From WHSO01 sp963732875 (GTDB lineage: Bacteria; Pseudomonadota; Alphaproteobacteria; SMXQ01): a stretch of DNA of 64,000 nt. The stretch covers positions 186,001 to 250,000 of the forward strand of contig CAVTBD010000003.1 of NCBI GenBank assembly GCA_963732875.1, written 5' to 3'. The translations under genes were made by a program, and so were the position numbers. How positions within the stretch are numbered: the stretch's first letter is position 1; every line of letters begins with the position of its first letter. Shown in pieces: positions 50,445 through 58,943 of the stretch. The notes beneath the pieces are model-generated. The model made no database searches and was not told where the DNA came from. It worked only from the letters and a program-made list of their open reading frames with translations.

Positions 50445-51017
50445 ATGGAAGCCTTCCTCGTTTCCGCCGGCGTGGTCGCGGTCGCCGAGATCGGCGACAA
50501 GACCCAGTTGCTCGCCATCCTGCTCGCCGCGCGCTACCGCCAGGCCCTGCCCATCATCGCCGGCATACTTGTGGCGACCGTCGCCAACCATGCCATCGCT
50601 GCGGGCTTCGGCACGCTGGTCGCGGGTTGGCTCGGTGGCGAAACACTGCGCTGGGTGCTGGGCGCGGGCTTCATCGCCATGGCGGCCTGGGCGCTGGTGC
50701 CCGACAAGGTCGACGAAGGCCCGACCACGGCCTCGCGTGCGGGCGCCTTCGTCGCCACCGTGGTCAGCTTCTTCCTGGTCGAGATCGGCGACAAGACCCA
50801 GGTCGCCACGGTCGCGCTCGCCGCCCGCTTCGATGACATCTGGCTTGTGACGCTCGGCACCACCACGGGCATGATGCTCGCCAACGTGCCGGCCGTGCTG
50901 CTGGGCGAGGTCGCGGCGACGAAAATTCCTCTGCGCCTGGTGCGCGGCATCGCCGCCGCGATCTTCGTCGTGCTCGGCGTCGCCGTGCTGCTCGACGTCG
51001 GGAATTTCCTGAATTAG
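50445..51017 (+). CDS. TMEM165/GDT1 family (UPF0016) manganese exporter, MneA-like
   Basis: The protein is 190 residues with six TM helices in two similar halves. Each half has the family signature: VAVAEIGDKTQLLAILLA and LVEIGDKTQVATVALA (E-x-G-D-K-T). These acidic residues line the cation path. Bacterial members export Mn2+. The gene has its own promoter and a manganese riboswitch, so high manganese should induce it. Confidence 0.93.
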   Translation: MEAFLVSAGVVAVAEIGDKTQLLAILLAARYRQALPIIAGILVATVANHAIAAGFGTLVAGWLGGETLRWVLGAGFIAMAAWALVPDKVDEGPTTASRAGAFVATVVSFFLVEIGDKTQVATVALAARFDDIWLVTLGTTTGMMLANVPAVLLGEVAATKIPLRLVRGIAAAIFVVLGVAVLLDVGNFLN

Positions 51018-51040
51018 GCGCGGTGCCCCTTCAAACTTGA

Positions 51041-51143
51041 TCGTCACCCCCGCGGAAGCGGGGGGGCCATGGATTCCCGGCTGCGCCGCATGGCGCAATT
51101 ATAAAAAAGCGGGCGGAGCGCCCGCGCCGCGGGAATGATGACG
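51041..51143. repeat. Palindromic intergenic repeat (GTCACCCCCGC...GGGAATGA type)
   Basis: It contains CGTCACCCCCGCGGAAGCGG, ATGGATTCCCG, an inner GC-rich hairpin (AGCGGGCGGAGCGCCCGC) and ends GCGGGAATGATGACG. It lies between convergent genes (GDT1 and nudC). Related copies are at 61406-61479 and, in a variant form, at 56960-57106 and 60171-60273. It may double as terminator. Confidence 0.75.
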
Positions 51144-51166
51144 TAAATCATTCCGGTAATTGAATC

Positions 51167-52117
51167 CTAGGCGCGGCCGTCGAGCCAGTCGCCGATGAGC
51201 CGGCGCGCGATCGAGATCGGGCGCGGCAGGCGATAGGCATTGTCGAGCTTTTCCGCGTCCGCCCGGTCGCGCGCGGCCATCAGCTCGCACACCTCGTCGC
51301 GGCCGAACCAGCGCGCGTCGGCGAGCTCTTCCTCGTTGACGCGGATCCCGGTCGAGGCGGCGTCGGCGTAGAAGCCGAGCATCAGGTTGGCCGGGAACGG
51401 CCACGGCTGCGAGTGCGCGTAGCGCACGTTGGCGACCGCGACCCCCGTTTCCTCCATGACCTCGCGCGCGACCGCTTCCTCCAGCGATTCGCCCGGCTCG
51501 ACGAAGCCCGCCAGCGTCGAATACATCATGTTGCCGCGTCCCGCGCGGCGCCCGAGCAGGCAGGTATCGCCGTTGACCACCAGCATGATCACCGCCGGGT
51601 CGGTGCGCGGGAAATGGTGCACGCCGCAGTCGGCGTTGGTGCAGGCGCGCACGTGGCCGGCTTCCTCGGGAACGGTCGGCGCGCCGCACACGCCGCAAAA
51701 CAGGTGGCGCCGGTGCCAGTAGAGAAGCGCCCGGGCGTGGGCGAGAATCTGCGCTTCGGCGCGGCCCATCAGCGCGGCGACGTCGCGGATATCCATGAGC
51801 GCGCCGCGCTCGCGCAGCGCGGGGTGCTCGAGCGGCTCGTCCAGATGCGAGATATCGGCGCAGAACACGGCACGTTCCTCGTGGAGGCCGAGGAACGGCA
51901 GCGGCGCGTCGGCGGCGGGCGCGAGGGCCCGCAGCTCCGCGACCGTCAGCATCACCGGCGTCGCGTCGTCTTCCAGGCGCACCAGGTGGCGGTCGCGCCA
52001 TACCGGGACGACGCGGCTGTCGGGATGGCCCAGGTGCTGCTCGACCCAGCCCGTGTCCTTGCGCATGAGTCCGGCGCGGTCGACGCCGCCGCCCGCGAAG
52101 ATGTTGCCGTTATCCAT
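51167..52117 (-). CDS. nudC: NADH pyrophosphatase
   Basis: The protein is 316 residues. The zinc ribbon is FCGVCGAPT...CTNADCG (about residues 145-170). The Nudix box is GFVEPGESLEEAVAREVMEE, and the NudC-specific SQPWPFPANLMLGF follows. It cleaves NADH to NMNH and AMP and can remove NAD caps from RNA. It overlaps the preceding egtD gene by eight bases, so the two are co-translated. Confidence 0.94.
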   Translation of the reverse strand: MDNGNIFAGGGVDRAGLMRKDTGWVEQHLGHPDSRVVPVWRDRHLVRLEDDATPVMLTVAELRALAPAADAPLPFLGLHEERAVFCADISHLDEPLEHPALRERGALMDIRDVAALMGRAEAQILAHARALLYWHRRHLFCGVCGAPTVPEEAGHVRACTNADCGVHHFPRTDPAVIMLVVNGDTCLLGRRAGRGNMMYSTLAGFVEPGESLEEAVAREVMEETGVAVANVRYAHSQPWPFPANLMLGFYADAASTGIRVNEEELADARWFGRDEVCELMAARDRADAEKLDNAYRLPRPISIARRLIGDWLDGRA

Positions 52118-53105
52118 GGCCGCGCCCGAACAGCATCACGCCGAACCAGTCGCGCGGGTCCGTCCATTCCGCGACGCGTTCGAAGCCGAGACCCTTGAGC
52201 TCGCGCGCGAGCGCGTTGGGCGCGAATTTGCGCGAGATCTCGGTATGGATCGTCTCGCCGTCGGTGAACGTCACGTCGAGGTCAAGGTCGTCGAGCCGCG
52301 CCCGCTGCGCGCCCTCGCTCACCAGGTATATCTCGATCTGGCTCGCCGCCTCGTTGAAGAACGCGCGATGGGCGAAGCGTTCCGGCACGAAGTCGCCGTG
52401 GAAGCGCGCGTTGAGGTGCGCGAGGATGTTGCGGTTGAAGCGCGCCGTCAGCCCCTCGGCATCGTTATAGGCAGCATTCAGCACGGTACTGTCCTTGACG
52501 CGGTCGAAGCCGAGCAGGAAATAGTCGCCCTCGGCCATGGCACCGTGGATGCGCCCGAGGAACCGTGCCCGCTGGCGGTCGGTGAAGTTGCCGATGGTCG
52601 AGCCCAGGAACAGGAACATGCGCTGGGGTTGGGGCGCGGGATGGAGTACCGCCAGCGCCTTCTCATAGGTGCCGGCGATGCCGCGGATGAACAGGTCGTC
52701 GTAGCGGGCGATCAGTCGGCGCGAGCTTTCCTCCAGCATCGAGTCGGAGACATCGATGGGCGCGAAATGCACTTCGCCGCCGCGCGCGGAATAGGCCTCC
52801 AGCAGCACGCGGGTCTTGCGCGCCGATCCGCTGCCGAGCTCGACCAGCTCCACGGGCCCGGTGATCTCGGCGATCTCGCCCGCGCGCGTTTCCAGGATCG
52901 CGCGCTCGGTGCGGGTCGGGTAGTACTCGGGCGTCGCGCAGATCTGCTCGAACAGCTCGGAGCCGTGGGCGTCGTAGAAGTACTTGCAGGGCAGCGTCTT
53001 GGGCGCGGCGGTCAGGCCCGCGACCACGTCGGCGCCGTCGTCGGCCTCGCCGTCCTCGCCGAGGCGGGTCAGTTCGAATCGGGGCGCGTCGCTGACGGTA
53101 TCCAT
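52110..53105 (-). CDS. egtD: L-histidine N-alpha-methyltransferase (ergothioneine synthesis)
   Basis: The protein is 331 residues. The SAM-binding site is VELVELGSGSARKTRVLL. Family blocks include KYFYDAHGSELFEQICATPEYYPTRTE at the N-terminus (in two stretches), FLGSTIGNFTD, and the substrate-side YNDAEGLTARFNRNIL with its Tyr and Asn. It makes hercynine, the first step to ergothioneine, from histidine and three SAM. The usual partner egtB (iron sulfoxide synthase) is not beside it; the gene upstream is a divergent MFS permease. Confidence 0.92.
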   Translation of the reverse strand: MDTVSDAPRFELTRLGEDGEADDGADVVAGLTAAPKTLPCKYFYDAHGSELFEQICATPEYYPTRTERAILETRAGEIAEITGPVELVELGSGSARKTRVLLEAYSARGGEVHFAPIDVSDSMLEESSRRLIARYDDLFIRGIAGTYEKALAVLHPAPQPQRMFLFLGSTIGNFTDRQRARFLGRIHGAMAEGDYFLLGFDRVKDSTVLNAAYNDAEGLTARFNRNILAHLNARFHGDFVPERFAHRAFFNEAASQIEIYLVSEGAQRARLDDLDLDVTFTDGETIHTEISRKFAPNALARELKGLGFERVAEWTDPRDWFGVMLFGRGHG

Positions 53106-53311
53106 GGTCCTTCCGGTGGCGGGGGAGATGGCCGGGCATGATAGACCCGCCCCGCCGCCATGGCAAAAGCCCCGGACGGTAACCCGTTCACGTTACCGTC
53201 ATGGGTACCGGGCATGGGTACCGGGTTGTGCGACGGGTTGTCCGCGCCCGTGCCGCCCTCTAGGATCGCCGCGCCGGTCACGCCCCCGCCCTGAAAGGAA
53301 TAGCGTCTGCC

Positions 53312-54580
53312 ATGTCGCGGCCCATCGCGATCTTCGCCGCCATCGTCTGCGCGCTCACCATGAGCCAGTTCATGCGCGCGGCGCTGTCCGTGGTGGCGCC
53401 CGACGTGATGGCGGAGGCGCATCTGACGCCCGAGGCCTACGGCTCCATGGCGGGCGCGTTCTTCCTCGGCGTCGCGGTGGTGCAGATCCCGACCGGCATC
53501 CTGTTCGACCGCTTCGGCCCGCGCGTCACCATCGCCTGCATGCAGCTGGTGGCCGCGACCGGGACCGTGCTGTTCGCGCTGTCCGACAACTTCGCCACGC
53601 TGTTCGTCAGCCGCTTCGTTACCGGCATCGGCTTCGCGAGCGCGCTCATGGGGGGCCTCGTGGTCGCCGCGCGCTGGTTCCGTCCCGACCGCTTTTCCCA
53701 GGTGACGGGGCTCCTGATCGCGTGCTCGGGCGCGATCGGCCTATTGTCAGCCGCCACGCCGATGGCGTGGCTCTCGGGCCTGGTCGGCTGGCGCTGGGCG
53801 TTCGTGATCGCGGCCGGGCTCACGGTGCTGACGGCGGCGCTGATCTGGCTGGTGGTGCGCGACGCGCCGCCGGGCCATCCCTGGCACGCGCGCGGGCCGG
53901 AGGGATTCGGCGACATCCTCCAGGGCTACCGCACCATCCTCCGGCTGCCGGGCCTGCCGGTGGTGATGCTGATGGCGGGCGTCGGCTATCCCACCATGAT
54001 CACCCTGATCGGCGTGTGGGGCGGGCCCTATCTCCACGACGTCCACGGGCTCGCCGGGCTCGCGCGCGGTAACGTGCTGACGGCCCTGGTCGGCGGCAGC
54101 GTGCTCGGGCTCCTGATCTACGGCCCGCTCGACCGATGGGTCGATTCGCGCAAGTACGTGGTGATCGGCGGCGTCGCCCTGAGCGTGGTCGTGCTGGCGC
54201 TGCTGGCGCTCCTGCCGCATCCGCCGGTGGCGCTGGTGGCACTCCTGTTCGCCGCCTACGGCGTGGTCGGCTCTTACTACATCACCAACATCACCCTCGG
54301 GCGGGCGCACTATCCCGATCACCTGGTCGGGCGCGGCGTCACCATCGTCAATCTCTGCACCTTCATCGGCGTGGTCACGGTGCAGTTCGCGACCGCGTTC
54401 CTGATGGGCCATTTCGCCGGCGCCACACCCGGGGCGCCCGCGCCCGAGCTCGCCTACCGCATCCTGTTCGGCGCGCTCGCGCTCTATGGGCTGGTGATCG
54501 GCGCGTTCTATTTCCGTGCCCGCGACGTCAAGCCCTCGGCCCAGCGCGTGCCCGCGCAAGCCGCGGATTCGCAAGGCTGA
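53312..54580 (+). CDS. MFS transporter
   Basis: The protein is 422 residues with about twelve TM helices. The loop motif after TM2 is TGILFDRFGPRVTIAC (about residues 62-77), and the corresponding second-half loop reads GPLDRWVDSRKYVV. GAAAGGA lies upstream of the ATG. It probably moves a small organic anion or drug. The gene diverges from egtD across a 206-base gap that contains a direct repeat of ATGGGTACCGGG (53200-53226). Substrate unknown. Confidence 0.85.
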   Translation: MSRPIAIFAAIVCALTMSQFMRAALSVVAPDVMAEAHLTPEAYGSMAGAFFLGVAVVQIPTGILFDRFGPRVTIACMQLVAATGTVLFALSDNFATLFVSRFVTGIGFASALMGGLVVAARWFRPDRFSQVTGLLIACSGAIGLLSAATPMAWLSGLVGWRWAFVIAAGLTVLTAALIWLVVRDAPPGHPWHARGPEGFGDILQGYRTILRLPGLPVVMLMAGVGYPTMITLIGVWGGPYLHDVHGLAGLARGNVLTALVGGSVLGLLIYGPLDRWVDSRKYVVIGGVALSVVVLALLALLPHPPVALVALLFAAYGVVGSYYITNITLGRAHYPDHLVGRGVTIVNLCTFIGVVTVQFATAFLMGHFAGATPGAPAPELAYRILFGALALYGLVIGAFYFRARDVKPSAQRVPAQAADSQG

Positions 54581-54597
54581 CCGCGTCCCGGAATCTC

Positions 54598-54626
54598 TTG
54601 CAGGGGCCGCGCCCAAAACTGATATA
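54598..54626 (+). promoter_or_regulatory. Likely promoter of the SRP RNA
   Basis: TTGCAG (54598-54603), 17 bases, GATATA (54621-54626). Transcription would begin near 54633, one base before the terminal stem of the SRP RNA. Confidence 0.6.
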
Positions 54627-54631
54627 GTGCT

Positions 54632-54729
54632 GCGGGAGGCTGGCGGTGGACGAGCACCCCGCCAACCCGGTCAGGTCCGGAAGGAAGCAGCCGCAACGGG
54701 TTTCGCCCGGGTCGTCGCCAGTCTCCCAC
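54632..54729 (+). ncRNA. ffs: Signal recognition particle RNA, small bacterial type (4.5S)
   Basis: The apical domain reads GGTCAGGTCCGGAAGGAAGC (54669-54688), the near-invariant SRP loop with the GGAA tetraloop and the Ffh-binding internal loops. The ends pair over about 12 bases: GGGAGGCTGGCG (54634-54645) with CGCCAGTCTCCC (54716-54727). It is about 95-100 nt. It binds Ffh to target nascent membrane proteins. Position directly before dnaX is usual in alphaproteobacteria. Confidence 0.96.
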
Positions 54730-54782
54730 CCATCCCCTCCGTTCCACGTCAGGAGCTTTCCGGGCCGACGCCCTGCCATGCC

Positions 54783-56543
54783 ATGAGCGACACCAGCGCC
54801 ACCAGCACGGACCGGAAAGACGCCGCCAGGCCCTACCAGGTCCTGGCCCGCAAGTACCGTCCCCAGACCTTCGCCGAGCTGATCGGCCAGGACGTGGTGG
54901 TGAAGACCCTCACCAACGCGCTGCTGACCGACCGTCTCGCCCATGCCTGGCTGCTGACCGGCGTGCGCGGGGTCGGCAAGACCACGACCGCGCGCATCTT
55001 CGCCCGTGCGCTCAACTGCATCGGGCCCGACGGCAAGGGCGGGCCGACGCCGACGCCGTGCGGGGTGTGCCCCAACTGCAAGGCGATCGCCGACGACCGT
55101 CATCCCGACGTGATCGAGATGGACGCGGCGTCCCGCACCGGCGTCGACGACATCCGCGAGCTGATCGAGGGCGTGCGCTACCGCCCGACCACGGCGCGCT
55201 ACAAGGTCTACATCATCGACGAAGTGCACATGCTCTCGAACAACGCCTTCAACGCGCTGTTGAAGACGCTGGAGGAGCCGCCCGAGCATGTGAAGTTCAT
55301 CTTCGCCACCACTGAGGCGCGCAAGGTGCCGGTGACGGTGCTGTCGCGCTGCCAGCGCTTCGACCTGCGGCTCGTGCCGGAGGACGATCTCGCGCGCCAC
55401 TTCACGGGCGTCGCCGACGCCGAGGGTGTGACGCTGGAGCCCGCCGCCGCGCGCCTGATCGCGCGCGCCGCCGATGGCTCGGTGCGCGACGGGCTTTCCA
55501 TTCTCGACCGGGCCGTGGCCGGCGCCGAGGGCGCGATCACCGAGGCCGCGGTGCGCGCCATGCTCGGCCTCGCCGACCGGGCGCGCATGTTCGACCTGTT
55601 CGAGGCGCTGATGAAGGGCGAGATCGCCCAGGCCCTCGACCTGATGGCCGAAAGCCATACCGCGGGCGCCGACGCCGAGAGCGTCATGGGCGACTTGTTG
55701 GAACTCACCCACTGGCTCACGCGCGTCAAGATCACGCCGGCCATCGCCGACGATCCGGTGGTGCCCGAGACCGAGCGCGTCACCGGCCGGCGCATCGCCG
55801 ACGGCCTGTCCATGCCGGTGCTGGCACGGGCCTGGCAGATGCTGCTCAAGGGCCTCGCCGAGGTCCAGGCCGCGCCCCAGCCCATGAAGGCGGCGGAGAT
55901 GGTGCTGGTGCGCCTCGCCTATGCCGCGAGTCTGCCGCCGCCGGGCGACATCGTCTCCAGGCTGGAGAAGTCCGGCGCGACGGCCACTCCTGCCGCCGCC
56001 GCGCCCGCGTCCAACGGCGCCGCCGCGCCGCGTGCTTCTGCGCCGTCGGCATCGTCCGCCTCCGCGCCGGCATCGCGCGGCGGGGCCCAGCCCCAGCCGG
56101 CGCCACAGCCTGAGCCGCAGCCGGCGAGCGATCCCACCGCGGCCCTGCCCGCGAGCTTCGTCGCCACGGTCGAGCTCCTCGAGAAGAACCGCGAGGCGCG
56201 CGTCGCGGGCGAGCTCCGCACCGCCGTCCATCTGGTGCGCTTCGAGCCCGGGCGCATCGAGGTCCGTCTGGACGAGAAGGCCGACCGCTCGCTCGCCAAC
56301 CGCCTCGGCCCGGTGCTGCAGCGGCTCACCGGCGTGCGCTGGGCGATCACGCTGTCGTCCGAGCCGGGCGATGCCACGCTCGCCGAGCAGGCCATGAGCG
56401 CCGCCGAGGCGAAGAAGCGCGCGGCCGCCGAGCACCCGTTGGTCAAGGCCGCGATGGAAGCCTTCCCGGGCGCGCACATCGTCGAGGTGCGCGACGGCGC
56501 GCCGGAAGCGCCGCCGCTGCCCGATCCCGAATTCCTACGGTGA
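54783..56543 (+). CDS. dnaX: DNA polymerase III subunits gamma/tau
   Basis: The protein is 586 residues. The AAA+ domain has Walker A GVRGVGKTTTARI, the zinc knuckle CGVCPNCK, Walker B YIIDEVHMLS, and sensor-1 FATTEARKVPVTVLSRCQRFDL. Domain III follows to about 390, then a Pro/Ala-rich linker (about 410-460) and the tau-type C-terminal domain (VATVELLEKNREARVAGEL onward). It loads the clamp and tethers polymerase. Start at 54783 is chosen by homology; the Shine-Dalgarno is poor and AGGAG is some 28 bases away. Confidence 0.94.
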   Translation: MSDTSATSTDRKDAARPYQVLARKYRPQTFAELIGQDVVVKTLTNALLTDRLAHAWLLTGVRGVGKTTTARIFARALNCIGPDGKGGPTPTPCGVCPNCKAIADDRHPDVIEMDAASRTGVDDIRELIEGVRYRPTTARYKVYIIDEVHMLSNNAFNALLKTLEEPPEHVKFIFATTEARKVPVTVLSRCQRFDLRLVPEDDLARHFTGVADAEGVTLEPAAARLIARAADGSVRDGLSILDRAVAGAEGAITEAAVRAMLGLADRARMFDLFEALMKGEIAQALDLMAESHTAGADAESVMGDLLELTHWLTRVKITPAIADDPVVPETERVTGRRIADGLSMPVLARAWQMLLKGLAEVQAAPQPMKAAEMVLVRLAYAASLPPPGDIVSRLEKSGATATPAAAAPASNGAAAPRASAPSASSASAPASRGGAQPQPAPQPEPQPASDPTAALPASFVATVELLEKNREARVAGELRTAVHLVRFEPGRIEVRLDEKADRSLANRLGPVLQRLTGVRWAITLSSEPGDATLAEQAMSAAEAKKRAAAEHPLVKAAMEAFPGAHIVEVRDGAPEAPPLPDPEFLR

Positions 56544-56597
56544 AGCAGACCCCGACATGATGGCCGCTGAACCCGGCGCGCCCGAGGAGGACAGTCA

Positions 56598-56921
56598 ATG
56601 AAGAACCTGAGCCAGATGATGAAGCAGGCCCAGGAGATGCAGGCGCGCATGAAGGAGATGCAGGACCGCCTCGAGGAAGAGGAGGTGACCGGCGCCTCCG
56701 GCGGCGGGATGGTGACTGCGACGCTCAACGGCAAGGGCATGCTGCGCAAGCTCAAGATCGACCCGTCGCTGGTCGATCCCGACGACGTCGAGATGCTCGA
56801 GGACCTGATCGCCGCCGCCTTCAACGACGCCAAGGCCAAGGTCGAGGACATGGTCGCGAGCCGCATGGCCGAGATCACCGGCGGGCTGCATCTGCCCGGC
56901 GGCATGAAGCTGCCGTTCTGA
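56598..56921 (+). CDS. YbaB/EbfC nucleoid-associated protein
   Basis: The protein is 107 residues. The N-terminal helix NLSQMMKQAQEMQARMKEMQ, the GASGGGMVTATLNGKG strand and the final LPGGMKLPF are family marks. It forms a DNA-binding dimer. GAGGAGG sits upstream. Placed between dnaX and recR, the conserved order in most bacteria. Confidence 0.94.
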   Translation: MKNLSQMMKQAQEMQARMKEMQDRLEEEEVTGASGGGMVTATLNGKGMLRKLKIDPSLVDPDDVEMLEDLIAAAFNDAKAKVEDMVASRMAEITGGLHLPGGMKLPF

Positions 56922-56959
56922 AACGTGCAGAGGCCGTGTAGATCCGCATTCCTTTTTTT

Positions 56960-57106
56960 CCGTCATCGCCCGGCTTGTCCGGGCGATCTACGTTTTTTGG
57001 TATCATCGTTTCGTGGATGCCCCGGACGTGAAGCTTGTCCTTGGGCCGCGCGTCGTGCGAAGCACGCATTCGCATGACGCGCGGTCCCGAGGGCCGGGGC
57101 ATGACG
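56960..57106. repeat. Palindromic intergenic repeat (GTCAT...GGGCTTGTCC type)
   Basis: It opens CGTCATCGCCCGGCTTGTCC with GCCCGG/CCGGGC pairing, has an inner GTGCGAAGCACGC hairpin and ends GGGGCATGACGA. It shares modules with 60171-60273, one of them (GTCATGCGAATGCGTGC) in the opposite orientation. It fills the ybaB-recR gap. Confidence 0.75.
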
Positions 57107-57131
57107 AAGAAAAGGGAAGCAGCAGTCACAC

Positions 57132-57725
57132 ATGGCCGCGCCTGAGATCGAACGCCTGATCGGGCTCCTCGCCAAGCTGCCGGGGTTGGGGCCGCGCTCG
57201 GCCCGGCGCGCCGCGCTCTATCTCCTGAAGCGGCGCGAATCGGTGATGGCGCCGCTCGCGCGCCTGCTGGAGGAAACCGCTGCCGCCGTCACCAACTGCT
57301 CGCTGTGCGGTACGCTCGATGCCCGCGATCCCTGCGACATCTGCGCCGATCCCGCGCGCGACGTGGGTGCAATCTGCGTGGTGGAGGAGGTGGGCGACCT
57401 GTGGGCGCTCGAGCGCGGTGGCGCTTTCAAGGGGCGCTACCATGTGCTCGGCGGCGTGCTTTCGGCGCTGGACGGCGTCGGGCCCGAGGACCTCAACATC
57501 GCGAAACTGGTGGCGCGCGCGGGCGACGACATTACGAAGGAAGTGATCCTCGCGCTTTCGGCCACCGTCGACGGCCAGACCACGGCGCACTACATTGCCG
57601 AGCGCCTCGCCGGCACCGGCGTCGCGGTCACGAGGCTCGCCCATGGCGTGCCGGTGGGCGGCGAACTCGACTACCTCGACGACGGCACGCTCGCCGCCGC
57701 GCTACGCGCGCGTCGGCCGGTATAG
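57132..57725 (+). CDS. recR: Recombination protein RecR
   Basis: The protein is 197 residues. The N-terminal helix-hairpin-helix LLAKLPGLGPRSARRAALYLL is followed by the zinc finger CSLCGTLDARDPCDIC and the Toprim domain (ICVVEEVGDLWALE, then GGVLSALDGVGPEDLNI). It acts with RecO and RecF in gap repair. Confidence 0.95.
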   Translation: MAAPEIERLIGLLAKLPGLGPRSARRAALYLLKRRESVMAPLARLLEETAAAVTNCSLCGTLDARDPCDICADPARDVGAICVVEEVGDLWALERGGAFKGRYHVLGGVLSALDGVGPEDLNIAKLVARAGDDITKEVILALSATVDGQTTAHYIAERLAGTGVAVTRLAHGVPVGGELDYLDDGTLAAALRARRPV

Positions 57726-57729
57726 GCCG

Positions 57730-58257
57730 ATGAGCCCGCGTCCGCCGCCGCCGGCTCGTGACGCGCCCGACGTCGTCGTCCATCCCCCGATCCTGTTCGC
57801 CGTCATCTACGCCGCCGCGTTCGGGCTGCAGCGCCTGTGGCCGCTCACGCGCCTGTCCCTGCCGCGCCACTGGCCGTGGCAGAGGCAATGGCCGGACGGC
57901 GACGCGGTGGTCATCGAGGTGCTGGGCTGGATCCTCGTCGCCCTCGGCACTGTGTACGTGGGCGCGGCGGTGTGGGCGCTGTGGCGCGCCCGCACGGGAA
58001 TCCCGACCTATCGCCCGGCTACGGCGCTGGTCACCGGCGGCATCTACCGGCTCACCCGCAATCCCATCTACGCGGGCGCCGTCGCCGGCACGGCCGGCCT
58101 CGGCCTCCTGCTCGACAATTGCTGGCTGCTGGTACTGCTGGTGCCGATGATCGCCGTCCTGCGCTACGGCGTGATCGCCCGCGAGGAAGCCTATCTCGAG
58201 GGAAAGTTCGGCCAGGCGTACCGCGACTACAGGGCGCGAGTGCGCCGCCGGCTCTAG
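57730..58257 (+). CDS. Isoprenylcysteine carboxyl methyltransferase-like (PEMT/ICMT) membrane protein
   Basis: The ATG at 57730 is four bases after the recR stop; 175 residues. Three to four TM helices are seen (about 20-40, 57-80, 115-145). The C-terminal SAM-binding signature is present: TGGIYRLTRNPIYAGAVAG, then REEAYLEGKFGQAYRDYRARVRR. It is a membrane methyltransferase; the substrate is not known in bacteria, where prenyl-cysteine targets are doubtful. It overlaps the convergent bioD gene by four bases. Confidence 0.85.
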   Translation: MSPRPPPPARDAPDVVVHPPILFAVIYAAAFGLQRLWPLTRLSLPRHWPWQRQWPDGDAVVIEVLGWILVALGTVYVGAAVWALWRARTGIPTYRPATALVTGGIYRLTRNPIYAGAVAGTAGLGLLLDNCWLLVLLVPMIAVLRYGVIAREEAYLEGKFGQAYRDYRARVRRRL

Positions 58258-58943
58258 CCGTCCAGCAGCGTCGTCAGGTCCGGCACGCGCTCCCACGGGC
58301 GCGGGCCGGGGTCGAGGCGTGGCACCGGCAAGACCGGCGTGCCCGCGAGGAATTGCGTCAGGCAGGCGACGGTTTCGGCGATCGGCACCGGCGAGGTTTC
58401 GGATTCGCTGACGACGACCCCCGCAACCCTGATGTCGAGTGCCGCGAGCGACTGCACCGCCGTGAGCGTGTGGCTGAGTGCGCCGAGGTAGCTGCCCGAC
58501 ACCACCACCGCAGGGATATCGAGCGCGGCGATCAGGTCGCGCACGGTGTGGCGCGCGTCGAGCGGCACCATGGTCCCGCCGATGCCTTCGATCACCGTCA
58601 CGTCGTTGCTGGCGACCGCGTCACGGCAGTGGGCGAGGACCGCATCGTACGGGATCGCACGGCCCGCGCGCGCCGCCGCCATGTCGGGCGAGATCGGATC
58701 GCGGAACTGCCACGGCGTGCAGGCGGCAATGGTCTCGTGGGTCACGGGCCCGCCCGCCGCTTCGAGCAGCAGGGCGGTGTCGCTGCCGGCCGGGTTATCC
58801 TCGTCGAATCCGGTCGCTACCGGTTTGACGACGCGCACCACGGCTCCCTTCTCGCGCGCCTGATGGGCGAGCGCGCAGGCGATCAGCGTCTTGCCGACCT
58901 CGGTGCCGCTCGCGGTCACGAACAGTGCGCGGGTGTCGCTCAC
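58254..58943 (-). CDS. bioD: Dethiobiotin synthetase
   Basis: The protein is 229 residues. The P-loop is TASGTEVGKTLIACAL. The carbamate/substrate residue lies in VVKPVATGF, and the IEGIGGTMVPL block follows. It closes the ureido ring of dethiobiotin with CO2 and ATP. Its start overlaps the bioF stop by four bases. Confidence 0.93.
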   Translation of the reverse strand: MSDTRALFVTASGTEVGKTLIACALAHQAREKGAVVRVVKPVATGFDEDNPAGSDTALLLEAAGGPVTHETIAACTPWQFRDPISPDMAAARAGRAIPYDAVLAHCRDAVASNDVTVIEGIGGTMVPLDARHTVRDLIAALDIPAVVVSGSYLGALSHTLTAVQSLAALDIRVAGVVVSESETSPVPIAETVACLTQFLAGTPVLPVPRLDPGPRPWERVPDLTTLLDG

